From Nitrospinota bacterium (GTDB lineage: Bacteria; Nitrospinota; Nitrospinia; Nitrospinales; VA-1), in NCBI GenBank assembly GCA_014382285.1, contig JACNKA010000123.1, positions 1-43,593 on the forward strand: 43,593 nt of DNA, in the 5' to 3' direction. Shown here piece by piece: positions 6,649 to 16,183 of the stretch. Under the pieces are notes generated by a model, which had not been told where the DNA came from, did no database searches, and saw nothing but the letters and a program-made list of their open reading frames with translations. How positions within the stretch are numbered: the first letter of the stretch is position 1; every line of letters starts with the position of its first letter. The translations under genes were made by a program, and so were the position numbers.

Positions 6649-6999
6649 TTAGAAGTCCTTATGGTCTAGGGGAGCCTGTCTGGCCCACTCTTCAATGTAA
6701 TAGAAACAATAAATGAGTTCGAGTTCAAGTGTGGATAAATTATAGCTTTTTTAGCCGTGGGATGTATAGGATTAGTTTAAAACTCCGGCAGAGGGCAAGT
6801 TTTCAGCCGGGCTACCCCCTTTAAGCAGCCAGATGAAGCTATTCCACATTGCCACCGGCGGATCGCTGTGGAAAATGTCGAAATTAAAGAACTTTACTGG
6901 GCCAATTGCATCTTAAAATTGTGGCAAGGGCTGTATTTGATATATAATTACAAGCATCTATCCAGTTTGAGCCGTTGCGGGACCACGCAGGGTTTTTAA
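6649..6999. other. Divergent intergenic region between moaA and the Fe-S operon
   Basis: These 351 bases carry no gene I can support. They should hold the moaA promoter (leftwards) and the promoter for the Fe-S operon (6919-6948). No IscR- or SufR-type regulator gene is nearby, and I cannot recognise an operator. Confidence 0.5.
6919..6948 (+). promoter_or_regulatory. Sigma-70 type promoter of the Fe-S assembly operon
   Basis: TTGTGG (6919-6924) and a perfect TATAAT (6943-6948) are 18 bases apart, about 50 bases before the first possible start codon of the NifU-like gene. Confidence 0.55.
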
Positions 7000-7773
7000 T
7001 TGGGTAAAGCTTTTAAATTTAGGGATTTAATCGTGTCTGTCGTTGAAGAGAAGTTTTCCGTAAAATTTGAAGAAACCGCCGCTGAAATCAAGCACCGAGG
7101 TGCTTATTATCAGGAGGATGCCAATGAGAAGGGCATGGCGCTTCTCGAAGCCAAGTTTAAGGACACGAAATTGTATTGGTTGGTGGATCTTAAGGAAGAT
7201 CGTATTTTCAGCGCCCGGTTCTTTGCCTACGGAGGCAAGGTGTCTCTGGTGATTGGCGAAACTCTTTGCAAGATGGTGGAAGGGTTGACCGTAGAGGAAG
7301 CCGGTTCATTGTTGAAAACCGATGTGGAAGCCCAGCTTCGTGATGAGCCGGATGTGCCCTCGGTACCCGAATCCAAAATAAAAGCTTTCGATAATGTTGA
7401 AGAGTTGTTGAAAATTACCAAAGAGCAATACCCTTCCGCGAAAGGGGTGGCTATTGCCAGTGCCTCGATCAATAAAGAGGATTTTAAATCCACTACTGAG
7501 CTGACCATGGTGGCTCAGGCTTGGTTAGGATTGACAAAAGATGAGCAGAAGGAACAGATAGAGATTGTTTTGGATGAGCACATCCGCCCGGCTCTAATGA
7601 ATGACGGCGGCAATGTCATGGTTCTGGATGTGACGGACGGCGAGAAAATTTTAATTCAATACCAGGGGGCGTGTGGCAGTTGTGGGTCTTCTATGGGGGC
7701 CACCCTGTCGTTTATGGAATCCACCCTGCGTAAACATATTTACAACGAAATAAACGTTGTTCCACAGATGTAA
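7000..7773 (+). CDS. NifU-like Fe-S protein: degenerate IscU-like domain fused to Nfu domain
   Basis: This is a 257-aa first gene of the suf cluster. The C-terminal domain (about 185-257) is a standard Nfu module with the CGSC cluster motif in YQGACGSCGSS. The N-terminal half resembles the IscU/NifU scaffold fold (FFAYGGKVSLVIGETLC, VEGLTVEEA) but has lost the cluster cysteines: the first normal Cys position reads Gly, and only one Cys is left. The protein probably acts as a cluster carrier and may dock to the SUF machinery through the altered domain. The start is uncertain: TTG at 7000 or GTG at 7033, which has TAGGGA upstream. The stop is 21 bases before sufB. Confidence 0.85.
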   Translation: MGKAFKFRDLIVSVVEEKFSVKFEETAAEIKHRGAYYQEDANEKGMALLEAKFKDTKLYWLVDLKEDRIFSARFFAYGGKVSLVIGETLCKMVEGLTVEEAGSLLKTDVEAQLRDEPDVPSVPESKIKAFDNVEELLKITKEQYPSAKGVAIASASINKEDFKSTTELTMVAQAWLGLTKDEQKEQIEIVLDEHIRPALMNDGGNVMVLDVTDGEKILIQYQGACGSCGSSMGATLSFMESTLRKHIYNEINVVPQM

Positions 7774-7794
7774 TTTGTTTTCCGGAGATCAATC

Positions 7795-9246
7795 ATGAGT
7801 GACGAGCAAAACTCCGTTTCAGATATTTTAGAAGATAATACCTATAAATACGGGTTCACCACCGATGTTGAGTCGGAGACCTTTGCAAAAGGGTTGAATG
7901 AGGATGTTGTCCGCGCCATTTCCAAGAAGAAGAATGAGCCACAGTTTATGCTCGACTTCAGGCTCAAGGCGTTCGCGAAATGGAAAACCATGAAAGTACC
8001 GGAATGGCCGAATGTGCATTATCCGCCCATCGACTTCCAGAACATTTCTTATTACTCGGCACCGAAGCAGAAGAAAGTGTTAAATAGCCTGGATGAGGTT
8101 GATCCGGAAGTCATGCGCACTTTCGAAAAACTCGGCATCCCATTGGATGAGCAAAAGAAGCTGGCTAATGTAGCGGTGGACGCTGTGTTCGACAGTGTCA
8201 GTGTTGCCACCACTCATAAGAAAAAGCTCATGGAAGTTGGCATTATTTTTTGTTCTTTTTCAGAAGCCTTGCAGGAATATCCGGAACTGATCGAAGAGTA
8301 TATTGGCAGCGTAGTTCCTGTGGGTGATAATTATTACGCCGCGCTGAACAGCGCCGTGTTCACAGATGGTTCGTTTGTCTACATTCCGCCGGACACGATC
8401 AGCCCTATGGAAATCTCGACTTATTTCCGCATCAACACAGAAGAGACCGGGCAGTTTGAGAGAACGCTGATCATCTGCGCGGAAAATAGTTACGTATCCT
8501 ATCTGGAAGGGTGTACGGCTCCACAATTTGACACCAATCAGTTACACGCCGCCGTGGTCGAACTGGTTACCTTGGAAAACGCGGAGATCAAATACAGCAC
8601 CGTACAAAACTGGTATGCAGGAGATAAGGAAACTGGCAAGGGTGGTATCTACAATTTTGTCACCAAGCGGGGCAAATGCCAGGGCGACGGCTCCAAAATT
8701 TCCTGGACGCAGGTGGAAACGGGTTCGGCCATTACCTGGAAATACCCGAGCTGTCTTCTTCTGGGAGATAACACCACCGGAGAATTTTACTCAGTAGCTT
8801 TGACCAACGGGCATATGCAGGCTGATACCGGGACGAAGATGATCCACGTTGGTAAAAACACCCGGTCGAGTATTATTTCCAAGGGTATTTCTGCCGATTA
8901 TTCCAGTAACAGTTATCGCGGTCAGGTGAAGGTGGGCAAGAACGCCACCAACGCGAGAAACTACAGTCAGTGCGACAGCATGCTGGTCGGCGATAAATCC
9001 AGTGCGCACACATTCCCTTATATAGAAACCGCCAACAGCTCGGTTCAGGTTGAGCATGAGGCCGCCACTTCAAAGATCAGCGAAGATCAACTCTTCTATT
9101 TTGAGTCGAGGGGAATTTCGCGCGAAAATGCGATCGAAGCGGTCATTAGTGGATTCTGTAAAGAAGTTTTCAAACAATTGCCGATGGAATTTGCCGTTGA
9201 AGCTCAAAAACTGCTGACCCTGAAACTTGAGGACAGCGTTGGTTAA
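7795..9246 (+). CDS. sufB: Fe-S cluster assembly protein SufB
   Basis: SufB is the scaffold subunit of the SufBC2D complex that builds Fe-S clusters in the cytoplasm. The 483-aa product has the family's typical length and features: [38 protein letters not shown], and the [11 protein letters not shown] segment that carries the functionally important Cys near the C-terminus, followed by [22 protein letters not shown] lies upstream of the ATG. It follows the NifU-like gene closely and is followed by sufC after 131 bases. Confidence 0.97.
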   Translation: MSDEQNSVSDILEDNTYKYGFTTDVESETFAKGLNEDVVRAISKKKNEPQFMLDFRLKAFAKWKTMKVPEWPNVHYPPIDFQNISYYSAPKQKKVLNSLDEVDPEVMRTFEKLGIPLDEQKKLANVAVDAVFDSVSVATTHKKKLMEVGIIFCSFSEALQEYPELIEEYIGSVVPVGDNYYAALNSAVFTDGSFVYIPPDTISPMEISTYFRINTEETGQFERTLIICAENSYVSYLEGCTAPQFDTNQLHAAVVELVTLENAEIKYSTVQNWYAGDKETGKGGIYNFVTKRGKCQGDGSKISWTQVETGSAITWKYPSCLLLGDNTTGEFYSVALTNGHMQADTGTKMIHVGKNTRSSIISKGISADYSSNSYRGQVKVGKNATNARNYSQCDSMLVGDKSSAHTFPYIETANSSVQVEHEAATSKISEDQLFYFESRGISRENAIEAVISGFCKEVFKQLPMEFAVEAQKLLTLKLEDSVG

Positions 9247-9377
9247 ACGGCTGCGCAACAGGACGCGTGGCAGTAAACTTCGGCATTGAGCAAAATTCAA
9301 ATAGCTCCTGTGTTGGTTCTCGCCGACTTTTTACTGGGGAACTTGCAGGGCTTTTTTTATTGATTGAGGAGAAGTGA

Positions 9378-10124
9378 ATGCTTGAAATTAAAGATTTGCA
9401 TGCGGGTTTTGATGGAAATGAAATCATAAAAGGCATTTCCCTTTCGATTAAGAAAGGGGAGATTCATGCCGTGATGGGTCCCAATGGGTCGGGCAAAAGC
9501 ACCATGGCTAAAATCCTGTCGGGCCATCCTGCCTATCAGGCCATGAGTGGAGAGATTTTGTTCGATGGAAAAAACCTTTTGGAGATGGATGCCGAAGAAC
9601 GATCTCTGGCAGGAATTTTTATGGGTTTTCAATATCCGGTAGAAGTGCCGGGCGTGAACAATGCCGAGTTTTTGCGCATGGCTCATAATGCTCGAAGGGT
9701 CAAGGCCGGTGAAGAGGAAATCGATCCTCTGGATTTTGACGATCTGCTATCTGAAAAAATGAAAATGCTGGGAATGGAAAAAAAGTATAAGGAAAGAAAT
9801 CTCAATGATGGTTTTTCCGGCGGAGAGAAAAAGAAAAATGAGATTTTGCAAATGGCTATTCTCGAACCCAAGCTTTCTATCCTCGACGAAACCGATTCCG
9901 GGCTCGATATTGATGCGCTCAGAGTGGTGTCGGAAGGGGTGAACAAATTGCACAACGAGAATAATGCGCTCATTCTCATCACGCATTACCAGCGTTTGCT
10001 GGATTATATTAAACCCGACTTTGTTCATGTTCTCAGTAACGGAAAAATCGTCAAGTCGGGAGATAAGTCACTAGCGCTTGAACTCGAATCCCAGGGGTAT
10101 GACTGGGTAACGACTGCGAATTGA
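9378..10124 (+). CDS. sufC: Fe-S assembly ATPase SufC
   Basis: This ABC-type ATPase of 248 aa powers SufBC2D. Walker A is GPNGSGKST, the Q-loop region reads [10 protein letters not shown] as usual in SufC, the signature is [11 protein letters not shown], and Walker B is [12 protein letters not shown]. There are no membrane segments. GAGGAG sits seven bases before the ATG. The 131-base gap after sufB has no gene; it holds a T run (about 9353-9360) but no convincing terminator stem. Confidence 0.97.
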   Translation: MLEIKDLHAGFDGNEIIKGISLSIKKGEIHAVMGPNGSGKSTMAKILSGHPAYQAMSGEILFDGKNLLEMDAEERSLAGIFMGFQYPVEVPGVNNAEFLRMAHNARRVKAGEEEIDPLDFDDLLSEKMKMLGMEKKYKERNLNDGFSGGEKKKNEILQMAILEPKLSILDETDSGLDIDALRVVSEGVNKLHNENNALILITHYQRLLDYIKPDFVHVLSNGKIVKSGDKSLALELESQGYDWVTTAN

Positions 10125-10132
10125 GGAGAAGT

Positions 10133-11440
10133 ATGTCAGATACACTCGTTGAGTCCAGTGCAGGGTCTGCGTTTCTGGATTTACATAAAAAAATTATAGA
10201 GCAAGGAAGTCCTGCTTTGGCAGAGCTTCAGCAAGTTGCGTTGAATCGCTTTGAGGTGCTGGGGTTCCCCCACTCGAAACATGAGATGTACACTTATGTA
10301 AATACGAAGGGACTGGTGGAAACGGCTTTCAGTCTTTCTGATGGTTCGAAAAAGGTCTCTGAAGATTTTGTCGCGAGCCATGTTTATCCCGGCTGTGAAA
10401 ACCAGTGTCTGGTTTTTGTCGATGGAATTTTTAACCGTGACTTGTCACGGGTTGAAAAGGTGAGTGCCAATCTGGTGCCGCTGTCTGAATCCGTTTCTTC
10501 GGATCAGGATCTGAAAAAATATTTGTCGGAGACGGCAGAGAATGAAAACGATGTGTTTGCTGCTCTCAGTACTGCGTTCTGTGGTGAGGGATTGGTTTTT
10601 AAGGTTGGTGATAACACACAAATTTCTGAGCCGGTTCAAGTTTTATTTGTTTCTACCGGCGGAAGCCCGGTCATGCATGCCCCGAGACTGGTCTGGCAGT
10701 TGGGTAAACTGTCGGAAGTTAAAGTGATCGAAAAATTCGTCGGGGTTGAAGGCGGTTATTTCATCAACGCGGTTCAGGATTGGCTGTTGGAGGAAGGCGC
10801 AGGAGTTTCTTTCACGCAGGTTCAGGCCGACGCCTCGGACTCCTGGCATTTTTCGAAAACTCGTGTCCACTTGCACAGAAACTCCAGATTCCACTCCTCA
10901 AATGCTTCTTTCGGAAGTCAGTTGGCCCGGCACCATTATGACGTTCGACTCCAGGAAGAAGGCTCTGAACTGAGGTTGAACGGAGTCAGCGTGCTCGATG
11001 GCAAGGAACAGGTGCATAATTTTATTCGGATTCATCACGAAGCGCCTCAATGTGTCAGCCATCAGCATTTCAAAAATGTTATCAATGGTCATGCCCGTTC
11101 CAGTTTTGATGGAACGGTGATCGTCAACCAGGGCGCTCAGTTGACCAGTTCCGATCAGTTGATCAACAACCTCATGCTTTCCAACGATGGCCATGCGGAC
11201 AATAAACCCAACCTGATGATTTTTGCTGACGATGTGAAATGCACACACGGTGCAACCATCGGGCAGATTGACAAGGAGCAATGGTTTTATCTGCAAACGC
11301 GCGGTCTTTCTGCCAGAGTGGCAAAAGAACTACTCACCCGTAGTTTTGCCAAAAGTATTATTGAAACCATTGAGTTCCCCGAAGTGGTGAAAGACTTGAA
11401 TAGTACTCTTCTTAAGAAACTGGAGGTCCGTAATGTCTGA
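10133..11440 (+). CDS. sufD: Fe-S assembly protein SufD
   Basis: SufD is the SufB paralogue of the SufBC2D complex, needed for iron entry. The 435-aa product has the C-terminal beta-helix signature ADDVKCTHGATIGQ with the conserved His, and LQTRGLSARVAKELLTRSFA. The ATG at 10133 follows GAGGAG, which overlaps the sufC stop codon. An in-frame TTG four codons upstream lies inside that stop region and is unlikely. Its own stop overlaps the sufS start by eight bases. Confidence 0.95.
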   Translation: MSDTLVESSAGSAFLDLHKKIIEQGSPALAELQQVALNRFEVLGFPHSKHEMYTYVNTKGLVETAFSLSDGSKKVSEDFVASHVYPGCENQCLVFVDGIFNRDLSRVEKVSANLVPLSESVSSDQDLKKYLSETAENENDVFAALSTAFCGEGLVFKVGDNTQISEPVQVLFVSTGGSPVMHAPRLVWQLGKLSEVKVIEKFVGVEGGYFINAVQDWLLEEGAGVSFTQVQADASDSWHFSKTRVHLHRNSRFHSSNASFGSQLARHHYDVRLQEEGSELRLNGVSVLDGKEQVHNFIRIHHEAPQCVSHQHFKNVINGHARSSFDGTVIVNQGAQLTSSDQLINNLMLSNDGHADNKPNLMIFADDVKCTHGATIGQIDKEQWFYLQTRGLSARVAKELLTRSFAKSIIETIEFPEVVKDLNSTLLKKLEVRNV

Positions 11441-12707
11441 ACCCAGTACGAGTGTTGCGGACAATATTTTGGATGTTGAAAAGATCCGTAAGGATTTCCC
11501 CATCCTCACCCAGACCGTTCGAGGAAAACCCTTGATCTATCTGGATAATGCCGCAACGACTCATAAACCGAATTCGGTTATAGAACGAGTCCGCAAGTTT
11601 GACGCGGAAGAATATGGCACGGTTCGGCGCGGGGCATATAGCTTGAGCGAAAAAGCCACCCAACTTTATGAGGAGTCGCGCCAGAAGGTGGCAGATTTCA
11701 TGGGAGCCGAAAAGAAGGGGGAAATCGTTTTCACCAGCGGGACGACTCAGGCCATCAATCTGGTGGCTCATAGTTTTGGCAAGCGGTTTATCAATGCAGG
11801 CGATGAAATTATTATTTCCAATATTGAACATCACGCCAATACGGTTCCGTGGCAGGTGCTTTGCGAAGAGCGCGGGGCTAAACTCAAAGTCATTCCGGTC
11901 AGTGATGATGGCGAACTGATAATGGAAGAATACGAAAAACTGCTTTCTTCCAAAACCCGTATGGTAGCCGTCAATCATGTTTCCAACGCCTTGGGAACGA
12001 TCAACCCGGTTAAGGAAATTACCGCCAAGGCCCATGCGGTGGGTGCAAAGGTGTTGATAGACGGAGCGCAAAGTTCAGCTCATATGAAACTGGATGTGCA
12101 GGATATTGACTGCGACTTTTATACTTTTTCCGGCCACAAGATGTATGCTCCCAGCGGTATTGGAGGAGTTTATGGCAAGATGGAATTGTGGGAAGAGTTA
12201 CCGCCTTATGTGACGGGTGGAGACATGATCACAGAGGTGACGCTGGAAAAAGCTACCTACGCCAAGCCACCGGCCCGCTTTGAAGCCGGAACACCGCCTA
12301 TCACACAGGTGATTGGACTGGGCGCAGCTATTGATTATCTTAATGGAATTGGCATGGATAAAATCTCCGATTACGAGAACACTCTTCTTGAATACGGCAC
12401 TCGGTTGTTTAAAGAAATTGAAGGTGTGCGAATTATTGGAAATGCGCGCCACAAAGCCAGCCTCATTTCTTTTAGCATCAATGGGGCGCACCCTAGTGAT
12501 GGACACCCACATGACGTTGTAAGCTGGCTGGATCGAGATGGAATCGCTTGTCGGGGAGGACACCATTGTGCGCAACCCACTATGATTCGTTACGGTGTTC
12601 CTGCAACCACCCGAGCCTCCATGGCGTTTTACAATACAACTGAAGAGCTAGATGCGTTGGCCGAAAGTATCAGAAACGGCTTTCCCTATGGTTTTGTGGC
12701 TCTGTGA
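11433..12707 (+). CDS. sufS: Cysteine desulfurase SufS
   Basis: This is a PLP-dependent class V aminotransferase-fold enzyme of 424 aa, group II cysteine desulfurase, which takes sulfur from cysteine for cluster assembly. The PLP lysine lies in FSGHKMYAPSG (about residue 236) and the catalytic Cys in GGHHCAQP (about residue 379). GGAGG precedes the ATG and the start overlaps the end of sufD. The nearby sufU should be its sulfur acceptor; there is no sufE. Confidence 0.96.
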   Translation: MSEPSTSVADNILDVEKIRKDFPILTQTVRGKPLIYLDNAATTHKPNSVIERVRKFDAEEYGTVRRGAYSLSEKATQLYEESRQKVADFMGAEKKGEIVFTSGTTQAINLVAHSFGKRFINAGDEIIISNIEHHANTVPWQVLCEERGAKLKVIPVSDDGELIMEEYEKLLSSKTRMVAVNHVSNALGTINPVKEITAKAHAVGAKVLIDGAQSSAHMKLDVQDIDCDFYTFSGHKMYAPSGIGGVYGKMELWEELPPYVTGGDMITEVTLEKATYAKPPARFEAGTPPITQVIGLGAAIDYLNGIGMDKISDYENTLLEYGTRLFKEIEGVRIIGNARHKASLISFSINGAHPSDGHPHDVVSWLDRDGIACRGGHHCAQPTMIRYGVPATTRASMAFYNTTEELDALAESIRNGFPYGFVAL

Positions 12708-12760
12708 TATAATTGCTTATCATTTTCTTGTAGCCAAAATTATTTTTCCCAATCTTATTT

Positions 12761-13219
12761 ATGTCTTACGATAAAGAACTTTACCAGCAGGTCATCCTTG
12801 ACCATAACCGGAAGCCGAGAAACTTCCATGTTATAGAAAATGCCAGCCACAATTGTCATGGCGTGAACCCACTTTGTGGAGACGATATCACCGTTTACCT
12901 GAATGTGGATGAAGAGGCGGGGAAGATTGACGAAGTCAGTTTCCAAGGTTCCGGTTGTGCAATCTGTAAAGCCAGCACTTCCCTCATGACCGCTTTCTTG
13001 AAAGGTAAAACAGTTGAGGAAGCCAAGCAGATCAAGGAAGAGTTTCATAAAATGATACTGGGAGAGTTCGACCCGGAAAAGGAAGAGCATCATATGGGCA
13101 AGCTCACCCTGTTTATGGGGATCCGAGAATACCCGTCACGCACGAAATGCGCCAGTCTGCCATGGCATACCCTTATCGGAGCCTTGGACAAGAAATTCGA
13201 CGGCATCAGCACCGAATAA
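12761..13219 (+). CDS. sufU: SufU-type sulfur-transfer / scaffold protein
   Basis: This 152-aa IscU-fold protein of the SufU subgroup has three conserved Cys: HGVNPLCGDD, GSGCAICKAS and SRTKCASLPW. It has the 18-22 residue insertion between the second and third Cys that marks SufU. In known systems SufU binds zinc and takes persulfide sulfur from SufS. It lies 53 bases after sufS with a poor ribosome site, so it may depend on an A/T-rich internal promoter in the gap or on read-through translation. Confidence 0.93.
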   Translation: MSYDKELYQQVILDHNRKPRNFHVIENASHNCHGVNPLCGDDITVYLNVDEEAGKIDEVSFQGSGCAICKASTSLMTAFLKGKTVEEAKQIKEEFHKMILGEFDPEKEEHHMGKLTLFMGIREYPSRTKCASLPWHTLIGALDKKFDGISTE

Positions 13220-13291
13220 TCTTTTCACTGTCAACCTGACGTGCTCGAAAGATGATCGAAGCATTGCACTGTTACTTCAGGAGGTCCGCCT

Positions 13292-14353
13292 GTGCCTTCC
13301 AAAATAATCTCACATAACCTCGACTCCCAAACCCGCCCGGGTGACTTGGTCAAAAAGCTGGACGGGGAAAACCTGCTCTGCACCGCCTGTGGTCATTTAT
13401 GCAAGCTGAAGCCTGGGCAAAGAGGAATCTGTAAAGTACGCTTCAACTCCGAAGGCACCTTGATGGTGCCTTTTCGTTATTCCGCCGGACTTCAAAACGA
13501 TCCTATAGAAAAAAAACCTTTTTTTCACGCGCTGCCGGGCAGTCTGGCGATGAGCTTTGGCATGCTGGGTTGTGATTTCCGTTGCGCCTATTGTCAAAAC
13601 TGGTTCACCTCGCAAAGCCTGAAAGATGAAGCTTCAACAGTTCGTACTCTTGCTGTCACGGCGGGTGAAATTTGCGACCAGGCAGAACAGAAAGGCTCGA
13701 AGGTTGTGGTCTCTACTTACAACGAGCCTCTGATCACCAGTGAATGGGCGGTGGAAGTTTTTCAGGAAGCGAAGAGAAGAGGGCTCGGCACGGCTTATGT
13801 TTCCAACGGACACGGTACGCCTGAAGTGTTGGAATACCTGTGCCCGTGGGTAGACTTGTTCAAAATAGATTTGAAAAGTTTTTCAGAGAGGGAATACCGT
13901 CGGCTGGGTGGTAACCTTTCCGCAGTGTTGGAAACGATTCGAACTGTGCATGACATGGGCATATGGCTGGAACTGGTTAGCTTGTTGATTCTCGATTACA
14001 ACGACTCGGATGAAGAGCTAGCCGAAATGGCTGAATTCATAAGTGGAATTTCTCCGACCATCCCCTGGCATGTGACGGCGTTTCATCCGGATTATAAAAT
14101 GCGCGACCGAGGACGCACTCCGGTGGACACCCTGTTGAGAGCTACTGGGCATGGTAAGGAGGCCGGGCTTCAGTTTGTGTATTCTGGTAACTTGCCCGGT
14201 CAGGTGAAAAATGCTGAAAATACCTATTGTCCGCACTGTCAGCATCTTCTGGTTGAGCGGAGAGGGTTTCAGGTTTTGTCAGTAAATTTAAAAGGTGAGA
14301 GTTGCCCCTCCTGCAATGTTGTTGTTCCGGGTCGGTGGATTAATTTTTGTTAA
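13292..14353 (+). CDS. AmmeMemoRadiSam-type radical SAM protein
   Basis: This is a 353-aa radical SAM protein of the AmrS / PflA-like group (COG1180). It has an N-terminal Cys cluster (CTACGHLCKL ... GICKV), the cluster motif CDFRCAYCQNW and a C-terminal zinc-ribbon-like part (CPHCQHLLVERRGF ... CPSC) ending in PGRWINFC. The GTG at 13292 follows AGGAGG at good distance. Its usual partners AmmeMemo and AMMECR1 are not in the window. It lies 72 bases after sufU on the same strand, so it may be co-transcribed and depend on the clusters made by the operon. Confidence 0.88.
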   Translation: MPSKIISHNLDSQTRPGDLVKKLDGENLLCTACGHLCKLKPGQRGICKVRFNSEGTLMVPFRYSAGLQNDPIEKKPFFHALPGSLAMSFGMLGCDFRCAYCQNWFTSQSLKDEASTVRTLAVTAGEICDQAEQKGSKVVVSTYNEPLITSEWAVEVFQEAKRRGLGTAYVSNGHGTPEVLEYLCPWVDLFKIDLKSFSEREYRRLGGNLSAVLETIRTVHDMGIWLELVSLLILDYNDSDEELAEMAEFISGISPTIPWHVTAFHPDYKMRDRGRTPVDTLLRATGHGKEAGLQFVYSGNLPGQVKNAENTYCPHCQHLLVERRGFQVLSVNLKGESCPSCNVVVPGRWINFC

Positions 14354-14467
14354 TAAAATCATGACCGGAAAAGAGACAGCCGCTATGAAAGAGAGCCCCC
14401 GGTTGCGTGATCGGGATTGTAGCGGTATGATCGTTGCGCTATCAGTGGAATCAATAAACCGGAGAGT

Positions 14468-15115
14468 ATGATGACGAAACATCGACCCATATTTTTATTT
14501 CTTTTTGTTTATTTCGTTTTGTTGTCAGGGATGGTTCAGGCCAAAACTGATGATGGAGGCAATTCGCAAAAGCAAGCGGAGATCGAAGGGTTTCGTTCGG
14601 CGCAATTCGGGATGAACGAACGCGATGTGATGAAAGCGATTTTTAAAGATTTTAAAACTAAGAGGAGGCAGGTTTCCCGGTTTGAGCATCCCACCGAAAA
14701 AACCGTGAGTCTGGGAATCGATGTCGATAAGCTTTTGCCGAATAGTGGCCCGGCAAAAGTTTTTTATATATTAGGTCATAAATCCAAGCGCTTGATCCAT
14801 GTCAATATCATTTGGGGTAAACCCGCCACTGCAAAACCTGATGCTGAAAACGTGGTTGCTACTGCCAACCAGTTGCGCAACCATTTGGCCCAGAAAAGTT
14901 ATCAGAAAGAAGGTCTGGCCCTCAATGCCCAGCTGAGTGAAGATATCATTCTGGTCTTTCAGGGGTTAGACAAAAAAGGCCGTGCCGTGAAACTGGTATT
15001 GGTCAATCCCAAAGCAGACCCAAAGAAAGTGGGCGAAAACATTTCTCTCACCCTTTCCTACATCGAAGAACCCGGCAAACCCGATGTCTTCCGCATCAAA
15101 GACGGCGATTTTTAA
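14468..15115 (+). CDS. Secreted hypothetical protein
   Basis: This 215-aa protein has an N-terminal signal peptide (MMTKHRPIFLFLFVYFVLL..GMVQA) and then a periplasmic part without recognised family. It contains FRSAQFGMNERDVMKAIFKDF, a type of helix-turn segment often seen in small exported proteins that start their fold with a G-M-(S/N)-x-x-(D/E)-V element, then beta-rich stretches (KVFYILGHKSKRLIHVNIIW). Two ATGs lie in tandem (14468 and 14471) after CGGAG. No operon partner is close. Confidence 0.75.
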   Translation: MMTKHRPIFLFLFVYFVLLSGMVQAKTDDGGNSQKQAEIEGFRSAQFGMNERDVMKAIFKDFKTKRRQVSRFEHPTEKTVSLGIDVDKLLPNSGPAKVFYILGHKSKRLIHVNIIWGKPATAKPDAENVVATANQLRNHLAQKSYQKEGLALNAQLSEDIILVFQGLDKKGRAVKLVLVNPKADPKKVGENISLTLSYIEEPGKPDVFRIKDGDF

Positions 15116-15232
15116 AAAGCCCATAGACAACAACTCCTCTCTATTCGTCATCGCTGTAAGGGTCACGTAATTCGTTGACAAGAATCAGCAAAAATCGCGA
15201 AGACTCAAGCTTGATGGATGTGGAATTTATAT

Positions 15233-15264
15233 CCCCTCCCTTCTTAGGGAGGGGTTGGGGAGGG
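15233..15264. repeat. G/C-rich hairpin repeat of REP-like type
   Basis: CCCCTCCC (15233-15240) and GGGAGGGG (15247-15254) form a perfect stem with loop TTCTTA, followed by TTGGGGAGGG. This style of element is dispersed in many bacterial genomes. It lies in a 317-base gap (15116-15432) that holds nothing else I can support. Confidence 0.55.
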
Positions 15265-15432
15265 TTGGCTGATTATTTTCTCTTGCAATCTGCTTTAGGT
15301 AATAAAGGTCTTTGTCGCCCAACTATGTTGACTTCTTTAAAGCGTTGTATTATTTTTCAGTTAAACTGTTTCGGCTACTGGAGTGAGGTTCTACAAGATC
15401 ATAAAATTCATATTAAGCATTAGGAGTGTACT

Positions 15433-15900
15433 GTGAAAAATAAGAAACAAGTGGGCAAGGCATTGGGCCGGGTTCCCAGCGGATTGTTTGTGATTACCGC
15501 CAAGTGTGAAGATAAAGAGGATGCGGTTCTGGCAAGCTGGGTCAGCCAGTGTTCGTTTGACCCTCCCGCTTTGACCATTGCCCTGGCGACGTTGCGTTCC
15601 GCTCGACTTCTGGTTGAAGCATCGGGTGCTTTTATCGTAAATATCTTGCCTAAGGCCGATATGACCCTGCTAAAACATTTCAGCCGTCCGCCGGAAGATG
15701 TTTTCAAGGGTGTTAAAACAAAAAAAGGGTTGGAGGGAATTCGTATTTTAAATGACGCGGTGGCTTATCTGGAATGCGAATTGGCTCAGTCGATGCAGTC
15801 CGGAGACCATGTTCTTTATGTTGGCGAAATTGTAGGGGGAAAAACTCTAAAAGGCGATGACCCTTATATCCATTTGCGGGATAACGGGTTTAGTTATTGA
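15433..15900 (+). CDS. Flavin reductase-like FMN-binding protein
   Basis: This is a 155-aa single-domain protein of the flavin reductase-like family. Typical features are LGRVPSGLFVITA at the start, ASWVSQCSFDPPALTIALA (the FMN phosphate-binding region) and GDHVLYVGEIVGG. The same module is found at the end of some diflavin flavoproteins; alone it probably reduces free flavin or acts in oxygen or nitric oxide defence with a partner. The GTG at 15433 follows TAGGAG. Its 3' end overlaps the opposite-strand gene by seven bases. Confidence 0.85.
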   Translation: MKNKKQVGKALGRVPSGLFVITAKCEDKEDAVLASWVSQCSFDPPALTIALATLRSARLLVEASGAFIVNILPKADMTLLKHFSRPPEDVFKGVKTKKGLEGIRILNDAVAYLECELAQSMQSGDHVLYVGEIVGGKTLKGDDPYIHLRDNGFSY

Positions 15901-16163
15901 TCGAGACCGATCATTTTCAGGAAGTCGGTTCGGGTGACGGCCCAGTAGGCACCGGTGACCAGAAACGTCACGGCACTGAAGATCAAAATGCCTAATTTGA
16001 TCATCCGTTTTGGGTCGGCTTCATAATATTCCTTCAGGTCGCCGGCCATACTTTCGACGACCCCTTCGTCAGCAGATTTGCGAAAGGTTTTGTCGATGGC
16101 ATCGCGACCGTAAATGATCCCGAAGATCAGGGCAATAATCAGTATTTCAATAGCGCCTATCAT
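15894..16163 (-). CDS. Small membrane protein with two helices
   Basis: This 89-aa protein has hydrophobic helices at residues 2-18 and 57-77, separated by a charged, Asp/Lys-rich linker (DAIDKTFRKSADEG). The N-terminal helix followed by an amphipathic charged helix faintly recalls TatA, but the family motif FGxxxLP is absent and a second membrane helix is present, so I leave it unnamed. It lies 20 bases downstream of the large lipoprotein gene on the same strand and may be co-transcribed with it. Confidence 0.65.
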   Translation of the reverse strand: MIGAIEILIIALIFGIIYGRDAIDKTFRKSADEGVVESMAGDLKEYYEADPKRMIKLGILIFSAVTFLVTGAYWAVTRTDFLKMIGLDQ

Positions 16164-16183
16164 GTTTTTTCGGTAATGGGGGG

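Noticed and set aside
14361-14471. 36-aa frame ending on the start codon of the secreted protein gene
   Set aside because: It has a stop-start overlap but no ribosome site and no protein-like pattern.
15175-15423. 82-aa plus-strand frame
   Set aside because: It translates the G/C hairpin repeat (FLGRGWGG) and has a poor start; it is probably non-coding.
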